From contig NZ_PYGF01000005.1 of the NCBI RefSeq assembly GCF_003014575.1, forward strand, positions 1-64,000: a stretch of DNA of 64,000 nt, given 5' to 3'. Source of the stretch: Cecembia rubra. Lineage in GTDB: Bacteria > Bacteroidota > Bacteroidia > Cytophagales > Cyclobacteriaceae. The notes beneath the pieces are model-generated. The model ran no database searches. It saw only the letters and a list, made by a program, of their open reading frames with translations, and had not been told where the DNA came from. A program made the translations under genes and the position numbers. Shown here in pieces: positions 54,957 to 64,000 of this stretch; within the stretch, counting starts at the first letter, position 1; the number at the start of each line of letters is the position of its first letter.

Positions 54957-56837
54957 ATGAGTAATCCAAAAATCCACATAAGGGAAAATCTCGAAAAGTC
55001 TTATTCAGATATCTTTACAAACGAAACTTTGGCCGCACTTTCAAAGCTTTCTTCTTTTAATCCTATCATAAAGGAATTAATGGATGTTAGGATTCAAAGA
55101 AGGAATAACAGGATAAAAAATAAACAGAGGATTAAGTTCCTCGATCCGGATTCACTAATTGAAGGTACAACTATCCTCGTAAATGATGCAAGATCTGGGA
55201 ATTTTGAAGGAAAACCTGTGCCGGATGACCTCCTTAGGCAATGGGTGCAAGGAACGGGGCCGGCAGCCAAACCTAATGCTCCTTTAAAAAACAGTATCAG
55301 AAATGTTGCCTACGCCCTTCTATCAGGAGCTGACGGATGGATGTTTGATGGAGAAGATGCACTGGGTCAGATAAACAGTATGTCACTGGATAATCAGAGA
55401 AATCTAAAACTGGCCATTCAGAGGTCACCTGTTTTTTTGGAAGTTGCTCATACTGTTGCACAGGAAATGAACAAGTGGTCAATAGGATTTTTGGGCCGTA
55501 CTATAATAGAAGACTGGGAGAAACAACTTGATTTTACAACAATAATTTTTAGGGCAAGGGGACTTCACCTAGATGACAGGCACATAAAAGATGAAATGGG
55601 AAGTGCTATGGCTGCATCCATTGTGGATCTTGTACTTTATGTGGTTAATAATTATGAGAACCTTCAAAAGAAAGGATCATCGATAGTCCTTTACCTTCCC
55701 AAAATACAGACAGCCTCTGAAGCTGGGCTGTGGAACAGGATGATATCGGCTCTGGAAGATCATTTGGGTCTTGAAGACGGAACGGTGAGGGTATATGTGC
55801 TGGTAGAACAACTTGAGGCTACTTTTCAATTAATGGAAATCCGAGCAGCCTTAGGTAAACATTTTGTAGGATTTAATACTGGGAGGTGGGATTATATAAA
55901 CAGTGTTTCGGATGCAATGTGCTGGGACAGAAATTTTGTAAACCCCAATATTGAATCTATAACCATGACCTATGGCTATATGAGAAATTATGAAGACAGG
56001 GTTAGAAGAGCGGTAAATACTCCAGACAGATCGGGGAATTTTGCATTGTGGCAGGGGGGAATGGAACCCAATATCCCTGTAGGTTCTGAACATGGCGTTG
56101 CCATTAGTATGGATAAGGCATTGAAGGGAGGGGAAAGGGAACAGTTGGAAGGTGCTAGTGGAAAGTGGGTAGCACACTGGAAAATGGTCCATATCATCAG
56201 GCCTATATGGGAGAAGAAAGGTTTCCAAAACCAATTGGGAAGAAAATTCCCAGCTCTCGGTTATTCATTAGAAGATGCGGATGGATTGCTTGAACTTGAA
56301 GAAGCCCCAAGAACAGTTGACGGAGCAAGAAATTTAATTAGTGTGGCTCTCCAATACGGAAATGCTTTCGGGCAGGGTATGCAGGCCGCAGCACTCAAAC
56401 CTGCAGACTTTTTCAACAATGATAACGTGCTTTATCTGATGGAAGATATGGCCACTGGTGAAATTAGAGTCAGCATTCTTTGGGAATGGATACATAAAAA
56501 AGCAGTTATTACCTGTGATGACCAAGGGTCAGGAGTCCGTAAAGGAGATACTTTTTCTCCTGACCTTTTTGAAAAATTACTCGAAGAGGAGTATGAAAAA
56601 CTTCTCATTGCCTCAGACAGAGATGTGCATGATGGTTCTAAGGATACCACCCTTCCGATTTCAAAGGAGATTGTAAAGACCTTCGTTCTCAATAAAGAGA
56701 AGCTTCCTTGGTTTATTGATCTTCTCAATATCAATCTCAATAATGTGGAAATTGATGAAGCAAGAAAAAGGATTGCAAAATACATATTGGAATTCATCGG
56801 ATCGGGTAAGAGAATTACCGAGAACCTTGATTTTTGA
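54957..56837 (+). CDS. Malate synthase A-like protein
   Basis: 626 residues, longer than malate synthase A (about 530). Family motifs are ARGLHLDDRHI (compare the RG.H..E.H motif), LPKIQTASEAGLWN, VYVLVEQLEATFQLMEIRAALG, GFNTGRWDYINSVSD, and MEDMATGEIRVSILWEWI, whose aspartate is the expected catalytic base. The enzyme family condenses glyoxylate and acetyl-CoA to malate. The sequence drifts from typical AceB (for example NARSGNFEG and FDGEDALGQINSMSL near residues 60-140), so a different 2-oxo acid is possible. There is no isocitrate lyase next to it, which argues for glyoxylate from another source such as glycolate. Confidence 0.78.
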   Translation: MSNPKIHIRENLEKSYSDIFTNETLAALSKLSSFNPIIKELMDVRIQRRNNRIKNKQRIKFLDPDSLIEGTTILVNDARSGNFEGKPVPDDLLRQWVQGTGPAAKPNAPLKNSIRNVAYALLSGADGWMFDGEDALGQINSMSLDNQRNLKLAIQRSPVFLEVAHTVAQEMNKWSIGFLGRTIIEDWEKQLDFTTIIFRARGLHLDDRHIKDEMGSAMAASIVDLVLYVVNNYENLQKKGSSIVLYLPKIQTASEAGLWNRMISALEDHLGLEDGTVRVYVLVEQLEATFQLMEIRAALGKHFVGFNTGRWDYINSVSDAMCWDRNFVNPNIESITMTYGYMRNYEDRVRRAVNTPDRSGNFALWQGGMEPNIPVGSEHGVAISMDKALKGGEREQLEGASGKWVAHWKMVHIIRPIWEKKGFQNQLGRKFPALGYSLEDADGLLELEEAPRTVDGARNLISVALQYGNAFGQGMQAAALKPADFFNNDNVLYLMEDMATGEIRVSILWEWIHKKAVITCDDQGSGVRKGDTFSPDLFEKLLEEEYEKLLIASDRDVHDGSKDTTLPISKEIVKTFVLNKEKLPWFIDLLNINLNNVEIDEARKRIAKYILEFIGSGKRITENLDF

Positions 56838-56943
56838 TATATCTTCTATCCCTGATCCTTTACAGTTCCGGTAGAATTCAGTCTTAGGAAAATAATTACC
56901 AAAAGAAAGACCCTGAAAACAAAAGACAAGAAACCCAAAAATT

Positions 56944-59847
56944 ATGGCCATTGACTCTGCACTTATAGCTGAACTGGAAAAGGTAATCCAGGGAGAAGTC
57001 CTTTCCGATGTATATTCACTTGGAATGTACGCAACCGACGCAAGTATATATCAGATTGTTCCAAAAATAGTCATCCTCCCCAAAAATGATCAGGATGTTC
57101 AAAATGCCATTGGCTTTGCAAATAAACATAAACTGAAAATTTTGCCACGAGGGGCAGGTACGAGCCTTGCCGGACAGACAGTAGCTGATGGAATGGTACT
57201 TGATTTTTCCAAATATATGGACAGTATCCTGGAAGTGAACCTTGAGCAAAGATGGGCAAGGGTTCAGCCCGGACTTGTCAGGGATGTGCTTAATGAACAT
57301 CTTGCTCCCATGGGACTTCATTTTGCGCCGGATCCGGCGACAAGCAGTAGGGCAAATGTAGGGGGTATGGTCGGTAATAATTCCTCAGGTACCAAAAGTA
57401 TCTTATATGGGAAAACAGTAGATCATGTCTTGGAAGCAAAAGTGATATTGGCAGACGGTACCATTCTTCATTTAAAAGAATATTCCCCCGAGGAATACGG
57501 GCAGCTATGTGAGATAAGGAACAGAGAAGGACAGATTTATCAGGGCTTCAGACAAATAGTAAAGGAAAATGAAGAAGAAATAAAAAGAAGATTTCCAAAA
57601 GTGATGCGAAGGGTTGGAGGCTATAACTTTGATGAGTTTGTATATACCGACAGATGGAATCTTTCAAAAATTATCACTGGAAGTGAAGGAACTCTGGCAA
57701 CAACTCTGGAACTGAAACTGAACCTTGTTCCTCTTCCAAAATTTAAATCTGTGGTAGTGGTGCATTTCTCAGAACTTCTGGAAGCAATTTCAGCCGTTAC
57801 ACCTATGTTGGAATACAACCCTTCTGCCATTGAAATCCTTGATAGAACCGTTCTGAATCTTTCAAAAGAAAACCTTACTACCAAACAGCACTGTCATTTC
57901 ATTGATGGGAATCCAGAGGCTATCCTAATTGTGGAATTTTATTCCGATACATTTGAAGATGTGATGGAAAGGCCGGAACAAATGATTAAAAAATTATCGG
58001 AAATGGGTATTGGTTATGCCTACCCCCTTTTCCCTGAAGGTAAATCTTATGAGGATGTTTGGATAGTTAGGAAAAAAGGACTTGGCTTAATGCTAGGAAT
58101 CAAAGGGGATAAAAAACCACTTCCATTTATAGAAGATGCAGCAATTCCCATAGAGGTATTGCCTGAATATATCGATCGGGTATTAAAGATATGTGAACAT
58201 CACAATACCGGAGTTTCCATGTATGCACATGCAAGTGTCGGAGTAATCCATGTAAGACCAATTCTGGATCTCAGAAATGGCAAAGATATTGAGAACCTAA
58301 AAAAAATTGCCGATGAAACCTTTGAACTTGTTCTGGAATATGGTGGAAGTTGGAGCGGTGAACATGGTGACGGACTAGTAAGGAGTGCATACAATAAACG
58401 TTTTTTCGGAAGCAAGCTCTACGCTGCTTTTATAGAGTTAAAAAGACTTTTTGACCCAGGAAACCTTATGAATCCAGGAAAAATAGTTGAAGCCCAATCC
58501 ATTGAAAAAAACCTGAGGTATGGTACGGAATATAAAGATGAAACAGTACAAACTCAGTTTAAATATCGGGCAGAAAACAGTTTCAGGGAGTCGGTTCATA
58601 TGTGTACAGGGGTAGGGGAGTGCCGCAAAATAATTGGCGGAACAATGTGTCCTAGCTTCAAAGCTACAAGGGATGAAGAACATTCCACCAGAGGAAGGGC
58701 CAATGCACTTAGATTAGCAATGTCAGGACAACTGGATACAGATGGCCTCAGCAGTGAAAGACTCCGTCAGACAATGGATCTTTGCCTATCTTGTAAGGCA
58801 TGCAAATCAGAGTGTCCGAGCAATGTGGATATGGCAAAAATGAAAAGTGATGCCAGCCAGTTGTATTTCGATAAGCATGGCCCCTCCCTTAGGGACAAAT
58901 TGATAAGAGATTCTTCAAAGATGGCATCCGTGTTTTCAGGACCTTTCGCAAAGGTTATGAATTTAATACAGAAATCATTGTTATTCAGAGTTTTACTTGA
59001 AAAGATAGTGGGATTTGACAAAAGAAGGAAACTCCCGGATTATTCTGTCCAGCCATTTTATAAATGGTTTGAAAAAAGTGTAAAATCACAACCAGAGCAT
59101 AGTAAGAAAGTGGTGCTTTTTGCTGATACATTTCTGAATTACCATGAACCCCAAATCGGAAAATCAGCGGTTGAATTATTGAATTCCTGTGGATATGAAG
59201 TGATATTGGCCAATGTGGGATGTTGCCAAAGGCCTAAAATTTCTCATGGATTCCTCAAGGATGCAAAAAAAGAGGGTACTGAAACCGCTAAAAATCTCAA
59301 AACTTATTTTGATCAAGGATTGAAAGTATTAGTCTGTGAACCCAGTTGTGCCTCTGCGCTCAATGACGACCTACCAGACCTGATAGATGACCTTGAACTT
59401 GCCCAGAATCTCAGGACCAATGTAATGATGATTGATTTTTTTCTTGAACAGGAACTCAGATCTGGAAACCTAGAGGTTGAGTTCAGTGCTGTTGCAGATG
59501 ATCTGTTTATACACGGCCACTGCCATCAGAAAGCCCTATATGGTACATCTTCGGCCAAAAATATTTTTGCAAGGACCAATGCAGTTGCTAGGGAAATACC
59601 TTCCGGATGTTGTGGAATGGCCGGTTCATTCGGCTATGAAAAAGAACACTATGACATCTCTAGGAAAATAGGAGGGGAAATTCTCTTTCCTGCTCTTGAA
59701 AATATTTCGGAAACAGGGACTGTGGTTGCCAACGGATTCAGCTGTAGGCACCAGATAATGCATTTTACTGAATTAAAACCCAAACATTGGGTGGAAACAG
59801 TCCGGGCAATTCCTTCAAATAATAAAAATAATCCCAACCTGCCTTAA
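56944..59847 (+). CDS. FAD- and Fe-S-containing 2-hydroxy-acid dehydrogenase (GlcD/GlcF-type fusion, YdiJ-like)
   Basis: 967 residues. Residues about 35-210 form the FAD-binding (PCMH) domain with [23 protein letters not shown] and [22 protein letters not shown]; about 270-520 the FAD-oxidase C-domain with [11 protein letters not shown] and [11 protein letters not shown]. Cysteine clusters CTGVGECRK and [12 protein letters not shown] suggest 4Fe-4S centres, and the C-terminal CCG part has NVGCCQRP and [13 protein letters not shown]. Members oxidise glycolate, D-lactate or D-2-hydroxyglutarate and pass electrons to the quinone pool. The two-base gap to the LldP permease points to glycolate or lactate (inference). 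Confidence 0.88.
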   Translation: MAIDSALIAELEKVIQGEVLSDVYSLGMYATDASIYQIVPKIVILPKNDQDVQNAIGFANKHKLKILPRGAGTSLAGQTVADGMVLDFSKYMDSILEVNLEQRWARVQPGLVRDVLNEHLAPMGLHFAPDPATSSRANVGGMVGNNSSGTKSILYGKTVDHVLEAKVILADGTILHLKEYSPEEYGQLCEIRNREGQIYQGFRQIVKENEEEIKRRFPKVMRRVGGYNFDEFVYTDRWNLSKIITGSEGTLATTLELKLNLVPLPKFKSVVVVHFSELLEAISAVTPMLEYNPSAIEILDRTVLNLSKENLTTKQHCHFIDGNPEAILIVEFYSDTFEDVMERPEQMIKKLSEMGIGYAYPLFPEGKSYEDVWIVRKKGLGLMLGIKGDKKPLPFIEDAAIPIEVLPEYIDRVLKICEHHNTGVSMYAHASVGVIHVRPILDLRNGKDIENLKKIADETFELVLEYGGSWSGEHGDGLVRSAYNKRFFGSKLYAAFIELKRLFDPGNLMNPGKIVEAQSIEKNLRYGTEYKDETVQTQFKYRAENSFRESVHMCTGVGECRKIIGGTMCPSFKATRDEEHSTRGRANALRLAMSGQLDTDGLSSERLRQTMDLCLSCKACKSECPSNVDMAKMKSDASQLYFDKHGPSLRDKLIRDSSKMASVFSGPFAKVMNLIQKSLLFRVLLEKIVGFDKRRKLPDYSVQPFYKWFEKSVKSQPEHSKKVVLFADTFLNYHEPQIGKSAVELLNSCGYEVILANVGCCQRPKISHGFLKDAKKEGTETAKNLKTYFDQGLKVLVCEPSCASALNDDLPDLIDDLELAQNLRTNVMMIDFFLEQELRSGNLEVEFSAVADDLFIHGHCHQKALYGTSSAKNIFARTNAVAREIPSGCCGMAGSFGYEKEHYDISRKIGGEILFPALENISETGTVVANGFSCRHQIMHFTELKPKHWVETVRAIPSNNKNNPNLP

Positions 59848-59849
59848 CT

Positions 59850-61526
59850 ATGACTGTTTCTTTACTACCTTTTCTTGCCCTTTTTCCAATTTTATTGGTA
59901 GCTGTTCTGCTCATTGGGTTTAGGCTTCCGGCAAAGTACAGTATGCCAATTGGTCTGGTAAGTACCGCATTGATTGCCAAGTTGGGATGGGGACTTTCTG
60001 TAATTGATATTGCTGCTTCTTCTATTCAGGGGCTATTCATTACCTTCGATATTCTTTACATAGTATTTGGAGCTATATTACTTCTTACATTGCTTAATTT
60101 TTCTGGGGCCATCAAAGTTATCAGAGATGGATTTTCAGGAATAAGTGAAGACAGAAGGGTGCAGATTGTCATTATTGTATGGCTTTTCGGATCTTTCATC
60201 GAAGGGGCAGCAGGGTTCGGTACTCCGGCAGCTATTGTGGCTCCTTTGTTGCTTGGAATGGGATTTCCTGCCATGGCAGCTGTGATGTTAGGATTGATGG
60301 TGCAGAGTACACCTGTAACTTTTGGAGCAGTAGGCACTCCCATCCTGGTAGGAGTCCGTGCAGGTTTGGAAAGTCCTGAACTTGATATTTTGCTTGCTCA
60401 GACCGGAATGGATTATGGGAATTACATTCAGTTGGTCACGACTCAATCCGCTGCCCTTCATGCAATTGTAGGAACCTTAATGCCTTTTTTTATGATCTGC
60501 ATGATGACCAAGTTTTTCGGAGGAAAAAAGAGTTGGAAAGAAGGGCTAGTCATGTTGCCCTATTCTATTTTTGGGGGGCTTGTTTTCACGGTTCCCTATC
60601 TTCTGACAGGCATATTCCTGGGCCCTGAATTTCCATCCTTATTGGGCTCTCTGGTTGGTTTGTTGATCCTCATCCCCTTAACTAAGAAAGGGTTTTTGGT
60701 ACCAAAGAATAAATGGGATTTTCCTGAAAGAAGTACCTGGCCAAATTTATGGTTCGGAAACCTCAAAGTCAATATTGAAAGTCGGATCATTAGACCAGAA
60801 TTATCACTGCTCCGATCTTGGTTACCTTATATTCTTCTGGCCTTGGTACTGGTATTTACCAGGATGCCCCAGTTTCCACTTAAGAATTTCCTTTTATCAT
60901 TTGAACTAGCTTACCAAAATATTCTAGGATCAGAGATATCAGCTTCCAGTACCCCTTTGTATTTGCCCGGAACCATACTTCTATTGGTTTCTTTGCTGAC
61001 TGTATTTCTTCACAGAATGGATTGGGGCAATGTTGGACTTGCTCTTTCACAAAGTGCTAAGATGATCATTGGAGCAGGATTTGTTCTGGTTTTTACCATC
61101 CCAATGGTCAGGATTTATATCAATTCAGGAATCAGTACAGAAGGATTACAGGGTATGCCTATAGTAATGGCTGAATGGGTTGCTACAAAAGTCGGCACAA
61201 TTTATCCCCTTTTCGCACCTTCCATTGGGGCTTTGGGAGCATTTATTGCCGGTAGCAATACAGTTAGTAACCTTATGTTCGGACTTTTTCAGTTTGGTGT
61301 AGCCGAGAGACTTAGTATGCCCACAAGCATAATGGTGGCATTACAGGCGGTAGGTGCCGCAGCTGGTAATATGATTGCCATCCATAATGTAGTGGCTGCT
61401 TCTGCAACTGTTGGATATCTGGGAAAAGAAGGTATGATTCTAAGGAAAACAATCCTTCCAACGATATACTACATTGTCTTAGTTGGCCTTTTGGGACTAT
61501 TGATGGTCAATTCCTTTATTATTTAA
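59850..61526 (+). CDS. LldP/GlcA-family lactate/glycolate permease
   Basis: 558 residues with about 13 membrane segments. LctP family motifs are [43 protein letters not shown], and the late [26 protein letters not shown] and [16 protein letters not shown]. Family members import L- or D-lactate and glycolate with protons. It follows the flavoprotein gene by two bases, so the pair probably handles the same acid. Confidence 0.93.
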   Translation: MTVSLLPFLALFPILLVAVLLIGFRLPAKYSMPIGLVSTALIAKLGWGLSVIDIAASSIQGLFITFDILYIVFGAILLLTLLNFSGAIKVIRDGFSGISEDRRVQIVIIVWLFGSFIEGAAGFGTPAAIVAPLLLGMGFPAMAAVMLGLMVQSTPVTFGAVGTPILVGVRAGLESPELDILLAQTGMDYGNYIQLVTTQSAALHAIVGTLMPFFMICMMTKFFGGKKSWKEGLVMLPYSIFGGLVFTVPYLLTGIFLGPEFPSLLGSLVGLLILIPLTKKGFLVPKNKWDFPERSTWPNLWFGNLKVNIESRIIRPELSLLRSWLPYILLALVLVFTRMPQFPLKNFLLSFELAYQNILGSEISASSTPLYLPGTILLLVSLLTVFLHRMDWGNVGLALSQSAKMIIGAGFVLVFTIPMVRIYINSGISTEGLQGMPIVMAEWVATKVGTIYPLFAPSIGALGAFIAGSNTVSNLMFGLFQFGVAERLSMPTSIMVALQAVGAAAGNMIAIHNVVAASATVGYLGKEGMILRKTILPTIYYIVLVGLLGLLMVNSFII

Positions 61527-61574
61527 ATTCTTTTTGTGCATTTAATATTAATACTAATCGTTTAAGACCCTATT

Positions 61575-62189
61575 ATGAACTATAGAAAAATTTCATTCAT
61601 CCTAGTTATATCCTTAATGTTCAATACTTCATGTAATAAACAAAATTCTCCTGATAAATGGTCGGAAGAAGAAATTTCTAATTGGTTTGAAAGTAAGGAA
61701 TGGCTTGGTAATACTGTTTTAAGACCCCATGAGTCAATTGACAGAAAACAGTTTGCGGCCCATTACCATTTGAACAAACCATTATGGGATAAAGCGTTTG
61801 ATTACCTTATAAATACCGATTTAAAAAATATTGAAATCGGAATTCACGAAATCCAGGGCAGGGAGCTGTATGTTATGGTGACAGAGTACTCAACAAAAGA
61901 TCCAACGGAAATTTTCTTCGAAAACCATCAGGAATATACAGATATTCAATACGTGGTATACGGTAGGGAATTTATTGGACTCACCGAACCTCGTCATTCA
62001 AGTATCAGAACTCCTTATCAAAAAGACAGAGATATCACCTTTTACAATGTAACCAATAGTAAGAACCTTTTGGCAGACCCCAGAAGTTTTTTCATCTTTT
62101 TCGAAGAAAATATCCATTGTCCGGCCATTCGAGTAAATGGATCTGAACCTGTAAAAAAAGTGGTTATAAAAATAAAAAATAGAAACTAA
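61575..62189 (+). CDS. Lipoprotein-type YhcH/YjgK/YiaL-domain protein
   Basis: 204 residues. The N-terminal signal ends at NTSC, suggesting a lipoprotein, followed by a YhcH domain from about residue 35: FENHQEYTDIQYVVYGREFIG carries the conserved H.EY.DIQ motif, and the end FFIFFEENIHCPAIRV then VKKVVIKI is typical. YhcH-like proteins are cupin-fold proteins found with sialic-acid and sugar-acid catabolic genes, thought to help anomerise or stabilise sugars. They are usually cytoplasmic, so this exported form is notable. It is the last gene of the island. Confidence 0.82.
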   Translation: MNYRKISFILVISLMFNTSCNKQNSPDKWSEEEISNWFESKEWLGNTVLRPHESIDRKQFAAHYHLNKPLWDKAFDYLINTDLKNIEIGIHEIQGRELYVMVTEYSTKDPTEIFFENHQEYTDIQYVVYGREFIGLTEPRHSSIRTPYQKDRDITFYNVTNSKNLLADPRSFFIFFEENIHCPAIRVNGSEPVKKVVIKIKNRN

Positions 62190-62221
62190 AAAATTCAGTA
62201 GATAGATTGGGCTATCAATCG

Positions 62222-62253
62222 AAAATCAGCTTGGTTTCCAGGTTGATTTTTTT
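62222..62253 (+). terminator. Terminator closing the accessory island
   Basis: AAAATCAGCTTGG (62222-62234) pairs with CCAGGTTGATTTT (62238-62250; two G.U pairs), followed by a T-run. Confidence 0.8.
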
Positions 62254-62518
62254 AATTAAATAATTTAAAAAAATTGATTACAATAAAAGGGGGATATAAG
62301 CCTTTTTACAGAAAGTCAACGCTCCCAATTAGTTGAAGGTTCATTCACCAGATTTGAGAACCTATTTTCCTTCAGAGCCTCCCGCAAGGTGTTTCAGCGT
62401 CATCGTAGACAAGATCAATTCCAAGTTGATTATTTAGGTATTACAGTTGTAATGGATCAAGCAGGGACCATACCAAGTTACTTTGTAAGAGTCTTCTTTT
62501 TGGATATTTCAAAAACAT
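62254..62518. other. Intergenic region between the island and the symporter gene
   Basis: It holds a rightward open frame of about 80 codons ending near 62541 that has no plausible start or known similarity. I see no other structure. Confidence 0.5.
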
Positions 62519-63853
62519 TTACTCTTCATTATTCGGAGTAAATGGATTGGATTCTCTTATCAAGCCTGAAGGAAGTTCGCCTTCTGTAGAAGCCACCGCT
62601 ACGCAAACCGCAGCATCTCCGGTAATATTGACAACTGTTCTGAACATATCAAGGATCCTATCAGGGGCAATAATCAGAGCCACTCCAGCTCCTGGGACGC
62701 CAATTGCTTCTAATACTATAATCAACATGATCAAGCCAGCCCCTGGTACTCCTGCTGAACCTATTGCAGCCAATGTAGCAGTCAGGACAATGGTAAGTTG
62801 TTGTGAAATGGTCAGATCCATACCCAATGCCTGCGCAATAAATACGGCTGCTACTGCCTGATACAAGCTGGTCCCATTCATATTGATAGTAGCACCCAAA
62901 GGAAGCACAAAACTACTGACTTCCTCAGAAACTCCGATTTCTTCTTCAACCAACTTCATAGTAACAGGCAATGTTGCTGAACTGGAGGAGGTTGAGAAGC
63001 CAAGAAGCATGGCAGGTCGTATAGATTTGATAAAATCCAAAAATGATATTTTGGTAAAAGATTTTAAAATGACGGAATAAACACCTACAATGATAAGTAT
63101 GAGTCCTGATAGAACGACGAGGGTATATTTTAGAAGGGCTAACAAGAGTTCAACTGCAGAATCAGGATTTTCTCCCGCAATTTCTACAATTAAGGAGGCC
63201 ATCAACGCAAATACCCCGTAAGGTGCGATCATCATGATGTATTCTACGATCTTGATGATGACGTCATTTAGTGAATCAAAGAAGCCTATAAAAGTCTGAG
63301 CTTTTCCTTTATCAATCTGTAGAAGGGCAATTCCTGCAATGATGGCAAAAAACACCACCTGTAGCATACTACCATTGTTAGAGGCGGCCGCAAAGAGGTT
63401 TTCCGGAACAATATCCACTAAAGGCTGCAATGGTCCCTGGTCTTTGATGGCTGCAGCTGAACTCGCTTTAGAGCCGGCCTGATCATCAAATTGTGCCATT
63501 AATTTATCCCTTGTTTCCTGAGGCAACTGTTCACCCGGTTCAAAGAAGTTGACCAAAAGGAGACCAATTGTTATAGCGATTACAGTAGTGACCAAATAGG
63601 CCAGGATAGTCTTTCCTCCAATTCTGGAAAGTTTGGAAATATCTCCTAGATTGGCCACCCCGACTATAAGACTCGCAAGTACCAATGGTACCGCAATCAT
63701 TTTAAGGGCATTTATAAAAACAGTACCTATGGGTTTGATATAGTCTACGGTAAAGTTTGGGGAAATGCCAAATTGAATGATTACCAGACCAAAAATCAAA
63801 CCTAAGACCAAACCAAGGATGATTTGGGTGTGTAAAGGTATCTTTTTAAACAT
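62519..63853 (-). CDS. Dicarboxylate/amino acid:cation symporter (DAACS family)
   Basis: 444 residues with the GltP/DctA topology. The diagnostic serine-rich loop is GFSTSSSSATLPVTMKLVEE, followed by FVLPLGATINMNGTSLYQAVAAVFIAQ and the late VPGAGLIMLIIVLEAIGVPG and RILDMFRTVVNITGDAAVCVAVA. These carriers import glutamate, aspartate or C4-dicarboxylates with Na+ or H+. A periplasmic insertion (about 115-150) is typical of Bacteroidota members. It is adjacent to aroC on the same strand, outside the rightward island. Confidence 0.92.
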   Translation of the reverse strand: MFKKIPLHTQIILGLVLGLIFGLVIIQFGISPNFTVDYIKPIGTVFINALKMIAVPLVLASLIVGVANLGDISKLSRIGGKTILAYLVTTVIAITIGLLLVNFFEPGEQLPQETRDKLMAQFDDQAGSKASSAAAIKDQGPLQPLVDIVPENLFAAASNNGSMLQVVFFAIIAGIALLQIDKGKAQTFIGFFDSLNDVIIKIVEYIMMIAPYGVFALMASLIVEIAGENPDSAVELLLALLKYTLVVLSGLILIIVGVYSVILKSFTKISFLDFIKSIRPAMLLGFSTSSSSATLPVTMKLVEEEIGVSEEVSSFVLPLGATINMNGTSLYQAVAAVFIAQALGMDLTISQQLTIVLTATLAAIGSAGVPGAGLIMLIIVLEAIGVPGAGVALIIAPDRILDMFRTVVNITGDAAVCVAVASTEGELPSGLIRESNPFTPNNEE

Positions 63854-63867
63854 TTTATTTTGGGTTT

Positions 63868-64000
63868 TTAAACGTGTAATTTATTTGTTCTGCTGATAAG
63901 TAAATGATCAGCCAGTACCAAGGCAGCCATTGCTTCCACAATAGGAACTGCCCTGGGGACAACGCAAGGGTCATGCCTTCCTTTTCCAGAAACCGTTACC
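63868..64000 (-). CDS. aroC: Chorismate synthase AroC, C-terminal end (cut by window)
   Basis: The last 43 codons are inside the window: [30 protein letters not shown], the conserved C-terminal signature of chorismate synthase that carries FMN/substrate-binding residues (RHD and R). The enzyme makes chorismate from EPSP in the shikimate pathway. The rest lies beyond 64000. The gene runs leftward toward the symporter gene with 14 bases between its stop and that start. Confidence 0.93.
   Translation of the reverse strand, partial: VTVSGKGRHDPCVVPRAVPIVEAMAALVLADHLLISRTNKLHV

Noticed and set aside
36702-61526. Sulfoquinovose/DHPS sulfonate degradation pathway
   Set aside because: The HpsN-like enzyme suggested it, but there is no HpsO/HpsP, SlcC, SuyAB, Xsc or sulfite exporter gene in the island.
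62282-62541. About 80 open codons ending near 62541 between the island and the symporter gene
   Set aside because: No start codon in a sensible position, overlaps the symporter 3' end, and no recognisable protein features.
1-64000. CRISPR arrays, rRNA genes, phage or integrase genes
   Set aside because: No regularly spaced repeats, no rRNA sequence and no integrase or phage structural motifs were seen.

Overview
The window looks like a chromosomal segment of a pigmented aerobic Bacteroidota bacterium, most likely of the Cytophagia/Cyclobacteriaceae type (inference). The support is low G+C, a SusC/SusD pair with ECF sigma and FecR-type anti-sigma, TonB-dependent receptors with carboxypeptidase-like N-domains, few clear Shine-Dalgarno sequences, a textbook Bacteroidota promoter (TTTTG, 19 bases, TACCTTTG) before a tRNA, and a carotenoid set (crtB, crtI, crtW, crtZ, cruF) of the kind expected for a flexixanthin-like monocyclic ketocarotenoid.

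Positions 1-13.5 kb are mostly housekeeping: a 6S-like RNA candidate at the left edge, a phosphomannose-isomerase-type cupin, YceI, recJ, lptB, a GH3-type adenylating enzyme, mtgA, a methyltransferase, a decayed DUF3857-like gene, a MaoC hydratase, then a leftward block of TonB receptor, BamA/TamA-like barrel, TatD and TcdA. Positions 13.6-20.5 kb are the carotenoid region: one leftward unit (ECF sigma, crtI, crtB, ispH, crtW) and a second (cruF, crtZ, MerR/B12 regulator). The regulator has the W-x9-EH signature of CarH light sensors, and short TTGTTTAA repeats lie in both promoter regions. Positions 20.5-31.1 kb are housekeeping again: DUF4286, tag, a Rieske protein, csaA-like, trmH-like, mutS, a LuxR-type regulator, tRNA-Gly and tRNA-Leu, recX, tpiA, prmA.

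Positions 31.1-62.2 kb are an accessory island, entirely rightward, starting next to a wrecked IS110 transposase. It holds three paralogous secreted alpha-glucuronidase-like proteins, a secreted GHL6-like protein, ECF sigma, FecR, SusC and SusD. Mixed with these is a small-acid module: an HpsN-like member of the histidinol dehydrogenase family, a GntP permease, an enolase-superfamily enzyme with an export signal, a CoA-acylating semialdehyde dehydrogenase, an iron alcohol dehydrogenase, a malate synthase homologue, a GlcD/GlcF-type fusion flavoprotein, an LldP permease and a YhcH-domain lipoprotein. A 20-base element with one mismatch lies upstream of the first enzyme gene and again upstream of the sigma gene, suggesting shared control. 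My working model (inference) is that an acidic glycan or glycoside is opened outside the cytoplasm, partly processed to small acids in the periplasm, imported by GntP and LldP carriers, oxidised to acetyl-CoA and glyoxylate, and joined to malate. I do not recognise this combination as a described pathway.

The right edge returns to housekeeping: a leftward dicarboxylate/amino-acid symporter and the C-terminal end of aroC, cut by the window. I saw no rRNA, CRISPR array or intact mobile element.
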